The notes: generated by a model not told the origin, from the sequence alone. 58,543 bases of DNA from Actinomadura roseirufa (GCF_900659635.1 NZ_CAACVB010000023.1:1-58543), one strand, 5' to 3'. Counted from the stretch's first letter, positions 18,264-26,792 are shown. Program-made: numbers and translations.

Positions 18264-18487
18264 TAACCCATCAGTCGGCGATGGAGGCGGCCGTGGTGTT
18301 GCCTGGTTGGGCAGTGGTGGTGTTGGCGGGCGGCGGACTGGTGGTGTCGGAGCGTAGCCAGACGGTGAGCGGCGCCATCTGTCGGCGGCTGGTATATCGC
18401 TCGGGTCGGTGTTCGGCCGACCGAGCACCGTCCGCGCAAGACCGGATATGTTGGGGAAATCACCGCTTGTGCCGTTAATCTACTGTC

Positions 18488-18784
18488 GTGGCCGATCGAA
18501 TCCTTGCGGAACTGGCGGCGTTGGAGACTGGGGAAGCCGATCTCCGGCGTGCTTACGAGCGGCTGGAAAGGCAGTTGGACCGTCTGGACGACGATCTTCG
18601 AGAGTCGTTAGCCGCCTGGTCAGGAGAGGCGCGGGCGGCCTATGACAGGGCGCATCGTGAATGGATGCTGGCCGCGCGCGAGATGGCGCGTCAGGTGGAT
18701 GAGCTGCATCGGTACGTCGCCCAGGCGAGGCGCAACTTCCGCGCCTCTCTCCAGGCGAACCACGGCATGTGGAATCCGTCGTGA
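18488..18784 (+). CDS. WXG100-family-like small helical protein
   Basis: A 98-residue, all-helical protein with W44-S-G46 between two amphipathic helices (EADLRRAYERLERQLDRLDDDLRESLAAW and EARAAYDRAHREWMLAAREMARQVDELHRYV), matching the WXG100 helix-WxG-helix hairpin secreted through type VII (ESX) systems. Start is GTG at 18488. The stop overlaps the GTG of the next gene (18781), a large toxin-like protein with its own helical N-terminus. The two may form the heterodimer exported by an ESX machine encoded elsewhere. No C-terminal YxxxD/E signal is evident. Confidence 0.8.
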   Translation: MADRILAELAALETGEADLRRAYERLERQLDRLDDDLRESLAAWSGEARAAYDRAHREWMLAAREMARQVDELHRYVAQARRNFRASLQANHGMWNPS

Positions 18785-20304
18785 GCCCACCACCGGATCC
18801 GGTCTCGTCCGTTCCGGCGCGGGTCGACGTCACGCCGGCGACGGTCGACCGGGCGGCGGCCAACTTCGCGATCGGCCAGCAGGACCTGATCAGGGCGTAC
18901 ACGACCCTGTCGCAGAAGCTGTCCGCGCATTCGTCGGGCATGGCCGGTTTCGACAAGGCCGCCCGCCAGTTCGCCGCCTTGTACGACCCGGCGGCCAAGG
19001 CCGCCTATCAGGCATTCCACAAGGCGATCGAGGCGTTGGGCGGCACCTCCCTCGGCCTCACCCAGACGGTCAACAATCACTTGGCCGCCGATCACCACTC
19101 CCGCGCCGACCGTCCCGGCGGCGGCCCGCGGCGCTTCCCGCCGCATCCGGTGTCGCAGAACTTCGCGGTGACAGCCGCGCCTCCGTCGGTGATCGGGGCG
19201 ATGAGCTGGGCGCCCAACACCACCGTCCCGCTCATCCGCCACGCGATACCGCACCTGCCCGGCTGGGTGGACGATCTGCTCGGCACCTCCAACGAGTGGC
19301 CGCAGGGCAACCCGGAGATGTTCGATCAGACCGGTGACGCCTGGGCGGAGGCCGCCCGGGAGATCGGTCAGGTCGCCTCGTGGCTGAACTGGACGGTCAC
19401 CACCGTCCTCGACCCGGCCGACAACGCCGAACACACCGCCGTCGCCGCCTATTGGGCCACCCTTTATCGGCCCGGCGACGCGTCCACCATCCTGTCCGGC
19501 CTGCAGATGATGTGCAGCGCCCTGGCCAACGCGTGCCACGAGTACGCCCAGGCCACCCGGGACGCCACCCGCGTCGTCACCGGCGAGCACATCGCCGAGA
19601 TCATCCTGCTCGTTGGCGCCGGTGCCCTCTCCGGCCTGTTGCGCAAACTGTTCGGCCGGGTCCTGTCCCGCGTCGGCGCCTACATGCTCGGCCGCGTCGC
19701 CGGCATCACCGAACGCTGGGCGCTCCGCAAGATCCTCGCCGACCTCCTCAAGGCCACCGCCGACACCAAGGTCGTCAAAGCAGTCCAAGCCGCCTTCGAC
19801 AAGAGGGTCGGCATGGCGCTCGGCAAGGACATCGAGGCCACGGAACGCCGGCTCGGACTCGTACCGGGCACTCCCGAGTATCAGGCCCGACTGGAGGAGC
19901 TGGCGAAAGACCCCGCCCACGGAAGGAAACCCAGCGCCGCGACAAGACGTGAGGCAGAAGTCGGTCTGCAACTGGAACGGGATGGCCTCTTGCCCGGCCC
20001 TATCAAGCGCGCCCCCTTCGATGAGGCGGGAAACGACCGAGGTGAATTCATTGACGCGACCGGCCGGCATTGGGATGTAAAGAGTTCTCCGGATGTCAAG
20101 CCAAGCTATACCAAGAATCCGGGTCAACAAATTCCAAGACCACAGTCGACCGAAGCCTTCACCGCAATGGTGAACAGAGAATTAAACAAAGGAATCAATG
20201 TAATTATTGACCCCATCGGGATGACAGCGGAGCGGGTCGACGTGATGAAGCAAGTGGTCGCCGCCCATCCGGAGTGGCAGGGGAAGGTAATATGGAAACC
20301 ATGA
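18781..20304 (+). CDS. Polymorphic toxin-like protein with WXG-type N-terminus and nuclease-like C-terminus
   Basis: A 507-residue protein; the GTG overlaps the stop of the WXG100-like gene (GTGA), though Met at 18769 is possible. Residues ~15-90 are helical like WXG/LXG export domains, and ~120-340 form a helical middle with a hydrophobic stretch (IILLVGAGALSGLL). Residues ~389-507 are a distinct module: RREAEVGLQLERDGLLPGP, then EFIDATGRHWDVKSS, then NVIIDPIGMT and GKVIWKP. The E422...D432-x-K434 pattern resembles restriction-endonuclease-fold toxin domains; this is inference. DNA for the module drops to about 45% G+C at 20101-20220 (hand count), unlike the flanks, implying a swapped-in toxin tip. 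The next gene overlaps its end and is the likely immunity gene. Confidence 0.75.
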   Translation: MSPPPDPVSSVPARVDVTPATVDRAAANFAIGQQDLIRAYTTLSQKLSAHSSGMAGFDKAARQFAALYDPAAKAAYQAFHKAIEALGGTSLGLTQTVNNHLAADHHSRADRPGGGPRRFPPHPVSQNFAVTAAPPSVIGAMSWAPNTTVPLIRHAIPHLPGWVDDLLGTSNEWPQGNPEMFDQTGDAWAEAAREIGQVASWLNWTVTTVLDPADNAEHTAVAAYWATLYRPGDASTILSGLQMMCSALANACHEYAQATRDATRVVTGEHIAEIILLVGAGALSGLLRKLFGRVLSRVGAYMLGRVAGITERWALRKILADLLKATADTKVVKAVQAAFDKRVGMALGKDIEATERRLGLVPGTPEYQARLEELAKDPAHGRKPSAATRREAEVGLQLERDGLLPGPIKRAPFDEAGNDRGEFIDATGRHWDVKSSPDVKPSYTKNPGQQIPRPQSTEAFTAMVNRELNKGINVIIDPIGMTAERVDVMKQVVAAHPEWQGKVIWKP

Positions 20305-20963
20305 GGAACTTCGGACGTACGCGCGGCGACGTCGGCACGTTTCCACGCGATGCGAACGCGAGGCAGGCCTTGGAAGCCTACCTCGACGCTCTTCCTGAGG
20401 GCCCTGAGGGCTTCATTCCGTGCTTCGAGGGAGACGGCCTCGACTTCTCCGGCGCCGATCTGTCCGGTCTCGAACTGCTCGGCGCCAGCTTGGACGAAGC
20501 GACCCTGGACGGCGTCAGGCTCCGCAACGCGGAACTTGGAAGGGCGTCCCTGATAGCAGCGAGCCTGCGCGGCGCCGATCTGAGCGGCGCACTTCTCCGG
20601 AAGGCGCAGGGGCGAGCCTGCGATGCTCGAAATGCACTGCTCGTCGACGCGGATCTCCGGACATGCGAGTTCGAGGAAGCCGACCTGAGAAACTGCGATC
20701 TCCGTAGGGCCAAGCTCGCGAACGCATGGCTTGCCGGAACGGACCTGCGTGGTGCTGACCTACGTGGATGCGACTTCGGTGGGCGCTCGACCTCGGCCGG
20801 CCTCTTCGAGGTGCGTATGGCGGATTCACGTCTCGACCGCGCCACCGGCCATCTCAGCGGCCCGATCGACGTCGGTACGTCGTCACCTCGGCTGCTTGAC
20901 GGAGATGACCTTCAACGCTGGTTCGCCGACCATGGCGCACCGGAGGTCGAAGTCCATAACTGA
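20292..20963 (+). CDS. Pentapeptide-repeat protein, candidate immunity protein
   Basis: A 223-residue protein whose middle (residues ~40-170) is a run of A(D/N)LxX pentapeptide repeats: LDFSGADLSGLELLGASLDEATL, then ASLRGADLSGALLRKA, and ADLRNCDLRRAKLANAWLAGTDLRGADLRGCDF. These fold as a right-handed quadrilateral beta helix that can mimic DNA. The start at 20292 follows GGAAGG and lies 13 bases inside the toxin gene; an ATGA overlap at 20301 is an alternative. Position and coupling fit an immunity role against the adjacent nuclease-like tip, but no family-specific evidence exists and the function is inferred from context only. Confidence 0.75.
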   Translation: METMRNFGRTRGDVGTFPRDANARQALEAYLDALPEGPEGFIPCFEGDGLDFSGADLSGLELLGASLDEATLDGVRLRNAELGRASLIAASLRGADLSGALLRKAQGRACDARNALLVDADLRTCEFEEADLRNCDLRRAKLANAWLAGTDLRGADLRGCDFGGRSTSAGLFEVRMADSRLDRATGHLSGPIDVGTSSPRLLDGDDLQRWFADHGAPEVEVHN

Positions 20964-21025
20964 CGATCCAACGAACGTCGGCGCCATGCCGATTTTGCCG
21001 GTCCGCCCCTCGTTGGGGGTGTGGG

Positions 21026-21560
21026 TTATTGGGCGGTCCAGCCGCCGTCCACGGGCAGGAGGGCGCCGGTGATGAAGGAGGCGGCGTCGGAGGCCAGGAA
21101 GGCGACGGTCTCGGCCACCTCTTCGGGGCGTCCGATGCGGCCGATGGGGTGGGCGGTGCCGAACGAGGCGAGCATCTCGCGGCCGTTCTCGACGACGCCC
21201 CCCATGATGTCGGTGTCGATGACGCCGGGGAGCACCGCGTTGGAACGGATGCCCTTGGGGCCGCCCTCGATGGCGAGGACGCGCGTCATCTGGGCGAGGG
21301 CGCCCTTGGAGGCGGCGTAGGCGGTCTGGGTCTCGAACGCGACGACCGAGGAGACCGACGCGATCGAGATGATGGAGCCGCCGCCCACCCGCATCAGCCG
21401 GAACGCCTCGCGGGCCTGGACGAAGTTGCCGCGGGCGTTGACGCGCAGGATGGCCTCGAAGTCCTCCACCGTGGTCTCGGTGATGGGCTTGTTGAGTGTA
21501 CGGCCCGCGTTGTTGACCAGGATGTCGAGCCGTCCGACGATGCGGGGTGCCGGCTTGAGG
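21026..21560 (-). pseudogene. 5'-truncated SDR oxidoreductase remnant
   Basis: The minus-strand frame encodes the second two-thirds of a classical SDR: GRLDILVNNAGRTLNKPI, SIISIASVSSVVAFETQTAY-AAS-K with the catalytic Tyr and Lys, and the C-terminal GRIGRPEEVAETVAFLASDAASFITGALLPVDGG. The first ~80 residues, including the TGxxxGIG nucleotide loop, are absent. Directly upstream of the NNAG segment the sequence runs into the 3' end of the CoA-transferase B gene (stop at 21567). The first usable in-frame start is a GTG at 21469, which would omit even NNAG. This looks like a deletion that joined the two genes. Confidence 0.75.
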
Positions 21561-21566
21561 GCGGCG

Positions 21567-22199
21567 TCAGGTCGTTTTCAGGGGGACGGGCAGACGGTCG
21601 CGCAGTTCGTCGACGGTGATCCCGAAGGTCTCGCGGAGCGACGCGCCGTCGGGGCCCACGTCGATGACGGCGACGTCGGTGTAGACGCGGCTGACGCAGC
21701 CGACGCCGGTCAGCGGATAGGTGCATTCGGGCACCAGCTTCGGCCGGCCCCGCTTGTCGAAGAGCGTCATCATCACGAAGACCTGCTTGGCTCCGATGGC
21801 CAGGTCCATCGCGCCGCCGACGGCCGGGATCGCGTCGGGGGCGCCGGTGCTCCAGTTCGCGAGGTCGCCGGTCGCCGACACCTGGAACGCGCCCAGGACG
21901 CACACGTCGAGGTGGCCGCCGCGCATCATCGCGAACGAGTCCGCGTGGTGGAAGTACGACGCGCCGGCGAGCTCGGTCACCGGGACCTTGCCGGCGTTGG
22001 TGAGATCCGGGTCGATCTGGTCGCCGGTCGCGGCGGGGCCCATGTTGAGCATGCCGTTCTCGGTGTGCAGCACGACGCCCGAGCCGTCCGGGAGATGGTC
22101 GGCGACCTTGGTCGGGCGACCGATGCCGAGGTTGACGTAGGAGCCCGCCGGGATGTCGCGGGCGACGACCTCGGCGAGCCGGTCCGGGTTCAGGGACAT
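21567..22199 (-). CDS. CoA-transferase subunit B (3-oxoadipate/3-oxoacid type)
   Basis: A 210-residue beta subunit of a heteromeric family I CoA-transferase. YVNLGIGRPT is near the start, and TENGML carries the catalytic glutamate Glu47 that forms the CoA thioester. GGAMDLAIGAKQVFVMMTL and CTYPLTGVGCVSRVYTDVAV complete the family pattern. With subunit A it transfers CoA between succinyl-CoA and a 3-oxo acid; the neighbouring 3-oxoadipyl-CoA-type thiolase argues for 3-oxoadipate (PcaJ-like), though acetoacetate is not excluded. Its start is 2 bases after the subunit A stop. Confidence 0.9.
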   Translation of the reverse strand: MSLNPDRLAEVVARDIPAGSYVNLGIGRPTKVADHLPDGSGVVLHTENGMLNMGPAATGDQIDPDLTNAGKVPVTELAGASYFHHADSFAMMRGGHLDVCVLGAFQVSATGDLANWSTGAPDAIPAVGGAMDLAIGAKQVFVMMTLFDKRGRPKLVPECTYPLTGVGCVSRVYTDVAVIDVGPDGASLRETFGITVDELRDRLPVPLKTT

Positions 22200-22201
22200 G
22201 G

Positions 22202-22897
22202 TCAGCGCGCTCCTTGGACGGTGTAGCGGCGTTCCTCGACCCGCACCACGCGGTCGACGTAGATGCCGGGCGTGACGACCGCCTCGGGGTCCAGGTCGCC
22301 GGCCGGGACGACCCCGCCCACCTGCACGATCGTGGTGGCGGCGGCGGTCGCCATGACGGGGCCGAAGTTCCGGGCGGTCTTGTGGTAGACGAGGTTGCCC
22401 ATCGTGTCGGCGCGGTGGGCGCTGATCAGCGCCACGTCGCCCCTGATCGGGTACTCCAGTAGGTGGACGCGCCCGTCGATGGTCCTGGTCTCCTTGCCCT
22501 CGGCCAGCGGGGTGCCAACGGCGGTGGGGCAGTAGAAGGCGCCGATGCCCGCGCCGGCGGCCCGCATCCGCTCGGCGAGGTTGCCCTGCGGCACGACCTC
22601 CAGTTCGACCCGCCCGGCCCGGTACAGCTCGTCGAAGACATGGGAGTCGCTCTGCCGGGGGAACGAGCAGATCACCTTGCGGACCCGTCCGGCCTTGAGC
22701 AGCGCGGCCAGCCCGACGTCCCCGTTGCCGGCGTTGTTGGACACGATGGTGAGGTCCGCCGCGCCCTGCCGGATCAGCGCGTCGATGAGGTCGAAGGGCA
22801 TGCCGGCGAAGCCGAACCCGCCGACCAGGACGGTGCTGCCGTCCTCGATCCCCCGGACGGCCTCGTCGACGCTCTCCAGGATCTCCGCCCGGCTCAC
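22202..22897 (-). CDS. CoA-transferase subunit A (3-oxoadipate/3-oxoacid type)
   Basis: A 231-residue alpha subunit. The CoA-binding glycine-rich stretch TVLVGGFGFAGMPFDLIDAL, VSNNAGNGDVGLAALL and PQGNLAERMRAAGAGIGAFYCPTA are characteristic of PcaI/ScoA. The start is a GTG at 22897 that overlaps the thiolase stop (GTGA), so thiolase, subunit A and subunit B are translationally coupled. The pair activates the beta-ketoadipate-type intermediate that the thiolase then cleaves. Confidence 0.9.
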   Translation of the reverse strand: MSRAEILESVDEAVRGIEDGSTVLVGGFGFAGMPFDLIDALIRQGAADLTIVSNNAGNGDVGLAALLKAGRVRKVICSFPRQSDSHVFDELYRAGRVELEVVPQGNLAERMRAAGAGIGAFYCPTAVGTPLAEGKETRTIDGRVHLLEYPIRGDVALISAHRADTMGNLVYHKTARNFGPVMATAAATTIVQVGGVVPAGDLDPEAVVTPGIYVDRVVRVEERRYTVQGAR

Positions 22898-24075
22898 GCC
22901 CGTGCCTCCGTGTTCTCCAAGACGGTCGCCAGGCCCTGCCCGACGCCGATGCAGATGGCGGCGACGCCCCAGCGCTCGCCGCGCTCGCGGAGCACCTTGG
23001 CGAGGGTGCCGAGGACGCGGGCGCCGCTGGCCCCGAGCGGGTGGCCGATCGCTATCGCGCCGCCCCGGGTGTTGACGATCTCCGGGTCGACGCCCCAGGC
23101 GTCGACGCAGGCGATCGACTGGACGGCGAACGCCTCGTTGAGCTCCACCGCGCCGACCCGGTCCCAGCCGATCCCGGCGCGGGCGAGGGCGCGGTTCGCC
23201 GCCTCGACGGGGGCGTAGCCGAAGTCCCGCGGGTCGAGCGCGAAGGCGCCCCGCCCGGCGACGCGCGCGAGCGGTTCGAGGCCGATGAGCCCGGCGGCTT
23301 CGGCCGAGCCGAGCAGCAGGGCGGACGCGCCGTCGCTCAGCGGCGAGGCGTTGCCGGCGGTGATGGTGCCGTCCGCGCGGAAACTCGGCTTGAGGCCGGC
23401 CAGCTTCTCCAGCGAGGTGTCGGCGCGGACGCCCTCGTCGCGTTCCAGTCCCGCGGTGGGAACGACCAGGTCGTCGTAGAAGCCCTCGTCCCAGGCGGCC
23501 GCCGCGAGCCGGTGCGAGCGCAGCGCGAACGCGTCCTGGCGCTCCCGGCCGATGCCGTACTTCTCCTGGAGCAGTTCGTTGGCCTCCCCCAGCGAGACCG
23601 TCCACTCCTTCGGCATGCGCGGGTTCACCAGCCGCCAGCCGAGCGTCGTCGAGACCGCGGTGAGGTCGCCGGCGGGGAAGGCCCTGGACGGCTTCGGCAG
23701 CACCCACGGCGCCCGGGTCATCGACTCGACCCCGCCCGCCACCACCACGCCGGCCTCGCCCGTCTCGATCGTCCGGGACGCGATCATCGCCCCGTCGAGG
23801 CTGGAACCGCACAGCCGGTTGACGGTCGAGCCGGGCACGGCGGCCGGCAGCCCGGCGAGCAGCGCGGCCATCCTGCCGACGTTGCGGTTCTCCTCGCCCG
23901 CGCCGTTCGCGTTGCCCCAGACGACCTCGTCGATCGCGGCCCGGTCGAGCCGGGGCGCCCGCTCCAGCAGCGCGGTGATCACACCGGCCGCCAGGTCGTC
24001 CGGCCGGACGTCCGCGAGGGCGCCGTTGAACCGCCCGAACGGCGTCCGGACGGCCGAGTACAGGTAGGTGCTCAT
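22894..24075 (-). CDS. Thiolase, probably 3-oxoadipyl-CoA thiolase
   Basis: A 393-residue thiolase with nucleophile Cys89 (NRLCGSSLDG), His345 (AIGHPLGASGAR) and Cys375 (CIGVGQG). The segment IGRERQDAFALRSHRLAAAAWDEGFYDDLVVP and the overall text resemble PcaF-type 3-oxoadipyl-CoA thiolases, which split 3-oxoadipyl-CoA to succinyl-CoA and acetyl-CoA. Met at 24075 begins MSTYLYSAVRTPFG, where the family starts. It heads an operon with CoA-transferase A and B and is divergent from a LysR regulator, the standard layout of the lower beta-ketoadipate pathway. The upper-pathway genes are not in this window. Confidence 0.9.
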   Translation of the reverse strand: MSTYLYSAVRTPFGRFNGALADVRPDDLAAGVITALLERAPRLDRAAIDEVVWGNANGAGEENRNVGRMAALLAGLPAAVPGSTVNRLCGSSLDGAMIASRTIETGEAGVVVAGGVESMTRAPWVLPKPSRAFPAGDLTAVSTTLGWRLVNPRMPKEWTVSLGEANELLQEKYGIGRERQDAFALRSHRLAAAAWDEGFYDDLVVPTAGLERDEGVRADTSLEKLAGLKPSFRADGTITAGNASPLSDGASALLLGSAEAAGLIGLEPLARVAGRGAFALDPRDFGYAPVEAANRALARAGIGWDRVGAVELNEAFAVQSIACVDAWGVDPEIVNTRGGAIAIGHPLGASGARVLGTLAKVLRERGERWGVAAICIGVGQGLATVLENTEARA

Positions 24076-24099
24076 GTGATCGAGGTTAGGCCGCCCCCC

Positions 24100-24119
24100 T
24101 TGATACAGTGAAGTATCAA
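24100..24119. promoter_or_regulatory. LysR-type operator between thiolase and LysR genes
   Basis: TTGATAC (24100-24106), six bases, then GTATCAA (24113-24119) form a perfect 7-bp inverted repeat. It lies 25 bases before the thiolase start and 29 before the LysR start, in the 72-base divergent region. It contains the T-N11-A core expected of LysR recognition sites, so it is the probable binding site of the adjacent regulator. Confidence 0.65.
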
Positions 24120-24147
24120 TATTCGATGCAATTGAGACGTCCACACT

Positions 24148-25056
24148 ATGGATCTACGTCATCTGCGGTACTTCGTCGCGGTCGCCGAGGAGCTCCACTT
24201 CGGGCGCGCCGCCGAACGCCTCACCATGGCCCAGCCGCCGCTGTCGCAGGCGATCCGCCGGCTGGAGACCGACCTCGGCGTGGAACTGCTCCACCGCACC
24301 ACCCGCCGGGTCGACCTCACCGACGCGGGCCGCGGCTACCTCGCTCGCGCCCGGAAGATCCTCGGCGAGGTCGACGACGCGGCGCACGAGGCCCGCCGCA
24401 TCGCGGCCGGCGCCGTCGGCCACCTCACGCTCGGCTGCGTCGGCTCGGCGACCTACAGCCTCCTGCCCGCCATCTCGCGCGGCCTCTCCGAGGAGCTGCC
24501 CGGCGTCGACTTCTCCTTCCGCGGCGAGATGCTCGCTCCCGACCAGGCCGCCGCGCTGCGCGCCGGCGAGATCGACCTCGCGCTGCTGCGGCCACCGCTC
24601 GCCGACCCGTCCCTCGCCGTCCTGCCGCTGCGCCGCGACCGGCTCGTCGTCGCGGTCCCCGCCGACCATCCGCTGGCCGCCCTCCACCGGATCGGGATCG
24701 ACGACCTGGCGGACACCGATCTCATCGTGCACTCGGCGAACCGCCGGTCGGTGATGTACGACGTGGTCCTCGGCCTGTTCCACGACGCCGCCGCCGAACC
24801 GCGGATCCGGCACGAGGTCGGCGAGACCTCCACCCTGGTCACCCTCGTCGCGGGCGGCCTCGGTGTCGCCGTCGTCCCGGAACCCGTGACGGCCCTGGCC
24901 CTCGACGGCGTGGTCTTCCGTCCCCTGGCGCGGCCCGCCGTCACCGTCGATCTGGCGATCGCCCACCGGACCGACCGCGGCGAACCGCACCTGGTGCGCG
25001 CCGTCTCGGTCGTCCGAAGGATCGTGCGGCTCCCACACTCCGGAGCGGCGGAATGA
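24148..25056 (+). CDS. LysR family transcriptional regulator (beta-ketoadipate locus)
   Basis: A 302-residue LysR regulator. The HTH is MDLRHLRYFVAVAEELHFGRAAERLTMAQPPLSQAIRRLE, whose text is typical of the BenM/CatM/PcaQ branch of aromatic-catabolism regulators. The effector domain starts at GHLTLGCVGSATYSLLPAISRGL. It is divergent from the thiolase operon, and the shared promoter region carries a perfect TTGATAC dyad. It likely activates the thiolase/CoA-transferase genes in response to a pathway intermediate. Confidence 0.92.
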   Translation: MDLRHLRYFVAVAEELHFGRAAERLTMAQPPLSQAIRRLETDLGVELLHRTTRRVDLTDAGRGYLARARKILGEVDDAAHEARRIAAGAVGHLTLGCVGSATYSLLPAISRGLSEELPGVDFSFRGEMLAPDQAAALRAGEIDLALLRPPLADPSLAVLPLRRDRLVVAVPADHPLAALHRIGIDDLADTDLIVHSANRRSVMYDVVLGLFHDAAAEPRIRHEVGETSTLVTLVAGGLGVAVVPEPVTALALDGVVFRPLARPAVTVDLAIAHRTDRGEPHLVRAVSVVRRIVRLPHSGAAE

Positions 25057-25062
25057 GGCCGG

Positions 25063-25893
25063 TCAGCGGTGCTCGGAGTCGATCGCCAGCTCGGTCACCA
25101 GGGTGCTGATGGCGCGGGCGGTCTCGACGACCTGGGGGGCGATCACGTCCCTCAGTTCCGCCTTGTCCAGCGGGCGGGCGACGGAGACGTTGATCGCGGC
25201 GATGGGACGGCCGGACGCGTCGAAGACGGGCGCCCCGACTCCCCGGATGCCCAGGACCATCTCCTCGTCGTTGAGGGAGTAGCCCCGGCTACGGACGCGG
25301 TCGAGCTCCTGGGTGAGCTTGCCGAGCTCGGTGATCGTGTACTGGGTGACCGCCTCCAGCTCGCGGCCGCCGAGGATCCGCTCGACCTCCTCGCGGGGCA
25401 GGAACGCGAGGATCGCGCGCCCCAGCGAGGTGGCGTGGACGGGCAGCCTGCTTCCGACGAACAGCCGCAGCGCCAGGAGGTCGTCGTTGAGCAGGCGCGC
25501 CACATAGACCACCTCCGCTCCGCTCAGCAGCGCCATGTTGACGGTCTCGCCGGTGCTCTCGCGAAGCCGCTGGAGATAAGGGCGCGCCATTTCCGGAAGT
25601 TCCCGGCTGCTCAGTGCCGCACGCGCCAGAGAGATCGCCTTGAGGCCGGGACGAAAGGTCCTCGACTGGGTCTCCTCCAGATAGCCGAGATTCAGCAGCG
25701 TCTGGCAGAAGCGGTACGCGGTCGCGCGGTTGAGTTCGGTCAACGAGGCGATCTCGCTCGTGGTGAGCTCGGGACGCCGTTCGTTGAACAGCTCCAGGAT
25801 GGCGAGAGCGCGCGAGACGGACTGGATGCCGTCCTTCTTGCCGCCGCCGACGTCACCAAGCGAATGATTGTTCGATGTGCGAGCCACAGGCAC
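25063..25893 (-). CDS. IclR family transcriptional regulator
   Basis: About 276 residues from the GTG at 25893 (reading VPVARTSNNHS); a longer open frame exists but looks non-coding. The N-terminal winged helix is IQSVSRALAILELFNERRPELTTSEIASLTELNRATAYRFCQTLLNLGYLEE. The IclR effector domain follows (ARPYLQRLRESTGETVNMALLSG, HATSLGRAILAFLPREE, VLGIRGVGAPVFDASGRPIAAINVSV). It is convergent with the LysR gene and divergent from the PPOX gene at 26081. A dyad TGCTCA-N5-TGAGCA sits over that gene's start, and related half-sites occur at 32.6 and 42.2 kb, so this may be the local regulator of the whole catabolic region. Confidence 0.9.
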   Translation of the reverse strand: MPVARTSNNHSLGDVGGGKKDGIQSVSRALAILELFNERRPELTTSEIASLTELNRATAYRFCQTLLNLGYLEETQSRTFRPGLKAISLARAALSSRELPEMARPYLQRLRESTGETVNMALLSGAEVVYVARLLNDDLLALRLFVGSRLPVHATSLGRAILAFLPREEVERILGGRELEAVTQYTITELGKLTQELDRVRSRGYSLNDEEMVLGIRGVGAPVFDASGRPIAAINVSVARPLDKAELRDVIAPQVVETARAISTLVTELAIDSEHR

Positions 25894-26069
25894 GATGGTA
25901 GCCCACCATGGCGGATGGTTCACTTCCGCGTCCGCCTCGCTCGGCGATCCTCGCGCCGGGCGGCGCCCTGACAGCGGCAAGTCGCCATCCGCGGACCTCG
26001 ACGGCGGGCGCCCGAGAGCCTCGGGCGATCCGGTCCGGGTGGACCTTCTCCGGCCAGGTGGACCCGAGT

Positions 26070-26088
26070 ATGCTCACCATATGAGCAT
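26070..26088. promoter_or_regulatory. Inverted repeat over the PPOX start codon (candidate IclR operator)
   Basis: ATGCTCA (26070-26076) and TGAGCAT (26082-26088) form a perfect 7-bp dyad with a 5-base centre. It overlaps the start codon at 26081 and a -10-like TATGCT at 26069-26074, which would make the message leaderless. A repressor bound here would block both initiation and escape. The nearest regulator gene is the divergent IclR. Confidence 0.55.
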
Positions 26089-26791
26089 GCAGTCGAATGG
26101 TGAACGTATTCGGCCCGGATCCGAGGGGCCTCGGGGAAGCGACGCCGGTGGTGCGGGCGCGACGCGGTGGCGGACGGATCACCGGCGGCTGGGCGCGGCG
26201 GAGATGCGCGGCCTGCTCGGCGAGCCCGACCCGGAGACCCGGCTGAAAATCCTTGATCACCTCGATCGGAATTGCCTGATCTTCATCGCTCACTCGCCGT
26301 TCTGCTGCATGGCCACCGCGGACGCCTCCGGCGCGTCCGACTGCACTCCCCGAGGCGACTATCCGGGATTTGTCCGCGCCCTCGACGAGCGGACCCTCGT
26401 CATCCCCGACCGGCTCGGAAACAAGCTCGGCGACTCCTTCTCCAACATCGCCGAGAACCCGCATGTCGGGCTCCTCTTCTTCGTTCCCGGGGTGGTGGAG
26501 ACCCTCCGGGTCAACGGGCGCGCGTACATCACCGACGACGAGGACCTGCGGACGATGCTGGAGCAGGACGACGTGCGTCCCGAGATGGCCACCCTCGTGG
26601 AGGTCGACGAGGCCTATCTGCACTGCGGCCGGTCGCTGCTGAGATCGCGGCTCTGGGAGGAGGACATGCGCGACCTGGCGCGGGAGATCCCCTCTCCCGG
26701 CACCTTCTGGGCGGACGCCGCGGCCACGGAGGGGCTGGACGCCGAACGGCTGGACGCCCTCTTCGACAACGGCTACCAGGAGCTCTACTGA
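26081..26791 (+). CDS. Pyridoxamine 5'-phosphate oxidase-family FMN protein
   Basis: A 236-residue protein of the split-barrel flavin-binding superfamily, resembling the MSMEG_1061-type PPOX proteins: LDRNCLIFIAHSPFCCMATADASGASDCTPRGD, then VIPDRLGNKLGDSFSNIAENPHVGLLFFVPG, then ETLRVNGRAYITDD. These bind FMN (or F420), and the reaction is usually unknown. It ends one base before the start of a PDR-type reductase, so the two are co-transcribed and may exchange electrons. The region upstream of the start has no Shine-Dalgarno but holds a -10-like box and a dyad, consistent with a leaderless, regulated message. Confidence 0.88.
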   Translation: MSMQSNGERIRPGSEGPRGSDAGGAGATRWRTDHRRLGAAEMRGLLGEPDPETRLKILDHLDRNCLIFIAHSPFCCMATADASGASDCTPRGDYPGFVRALDERTLVIPDRLGNKLGDSFSNIAENPHVGLLFFVPGVVETLRVNGRAYITDDEDLRTMLEQDDVRPEMATLVEVDEAYLHCGRSLLRSRLWEEDMRDLAREIPSPGTFWADAAATEGLDAERLDALFDNGYQELY

Positions 26792-26792
26792 G

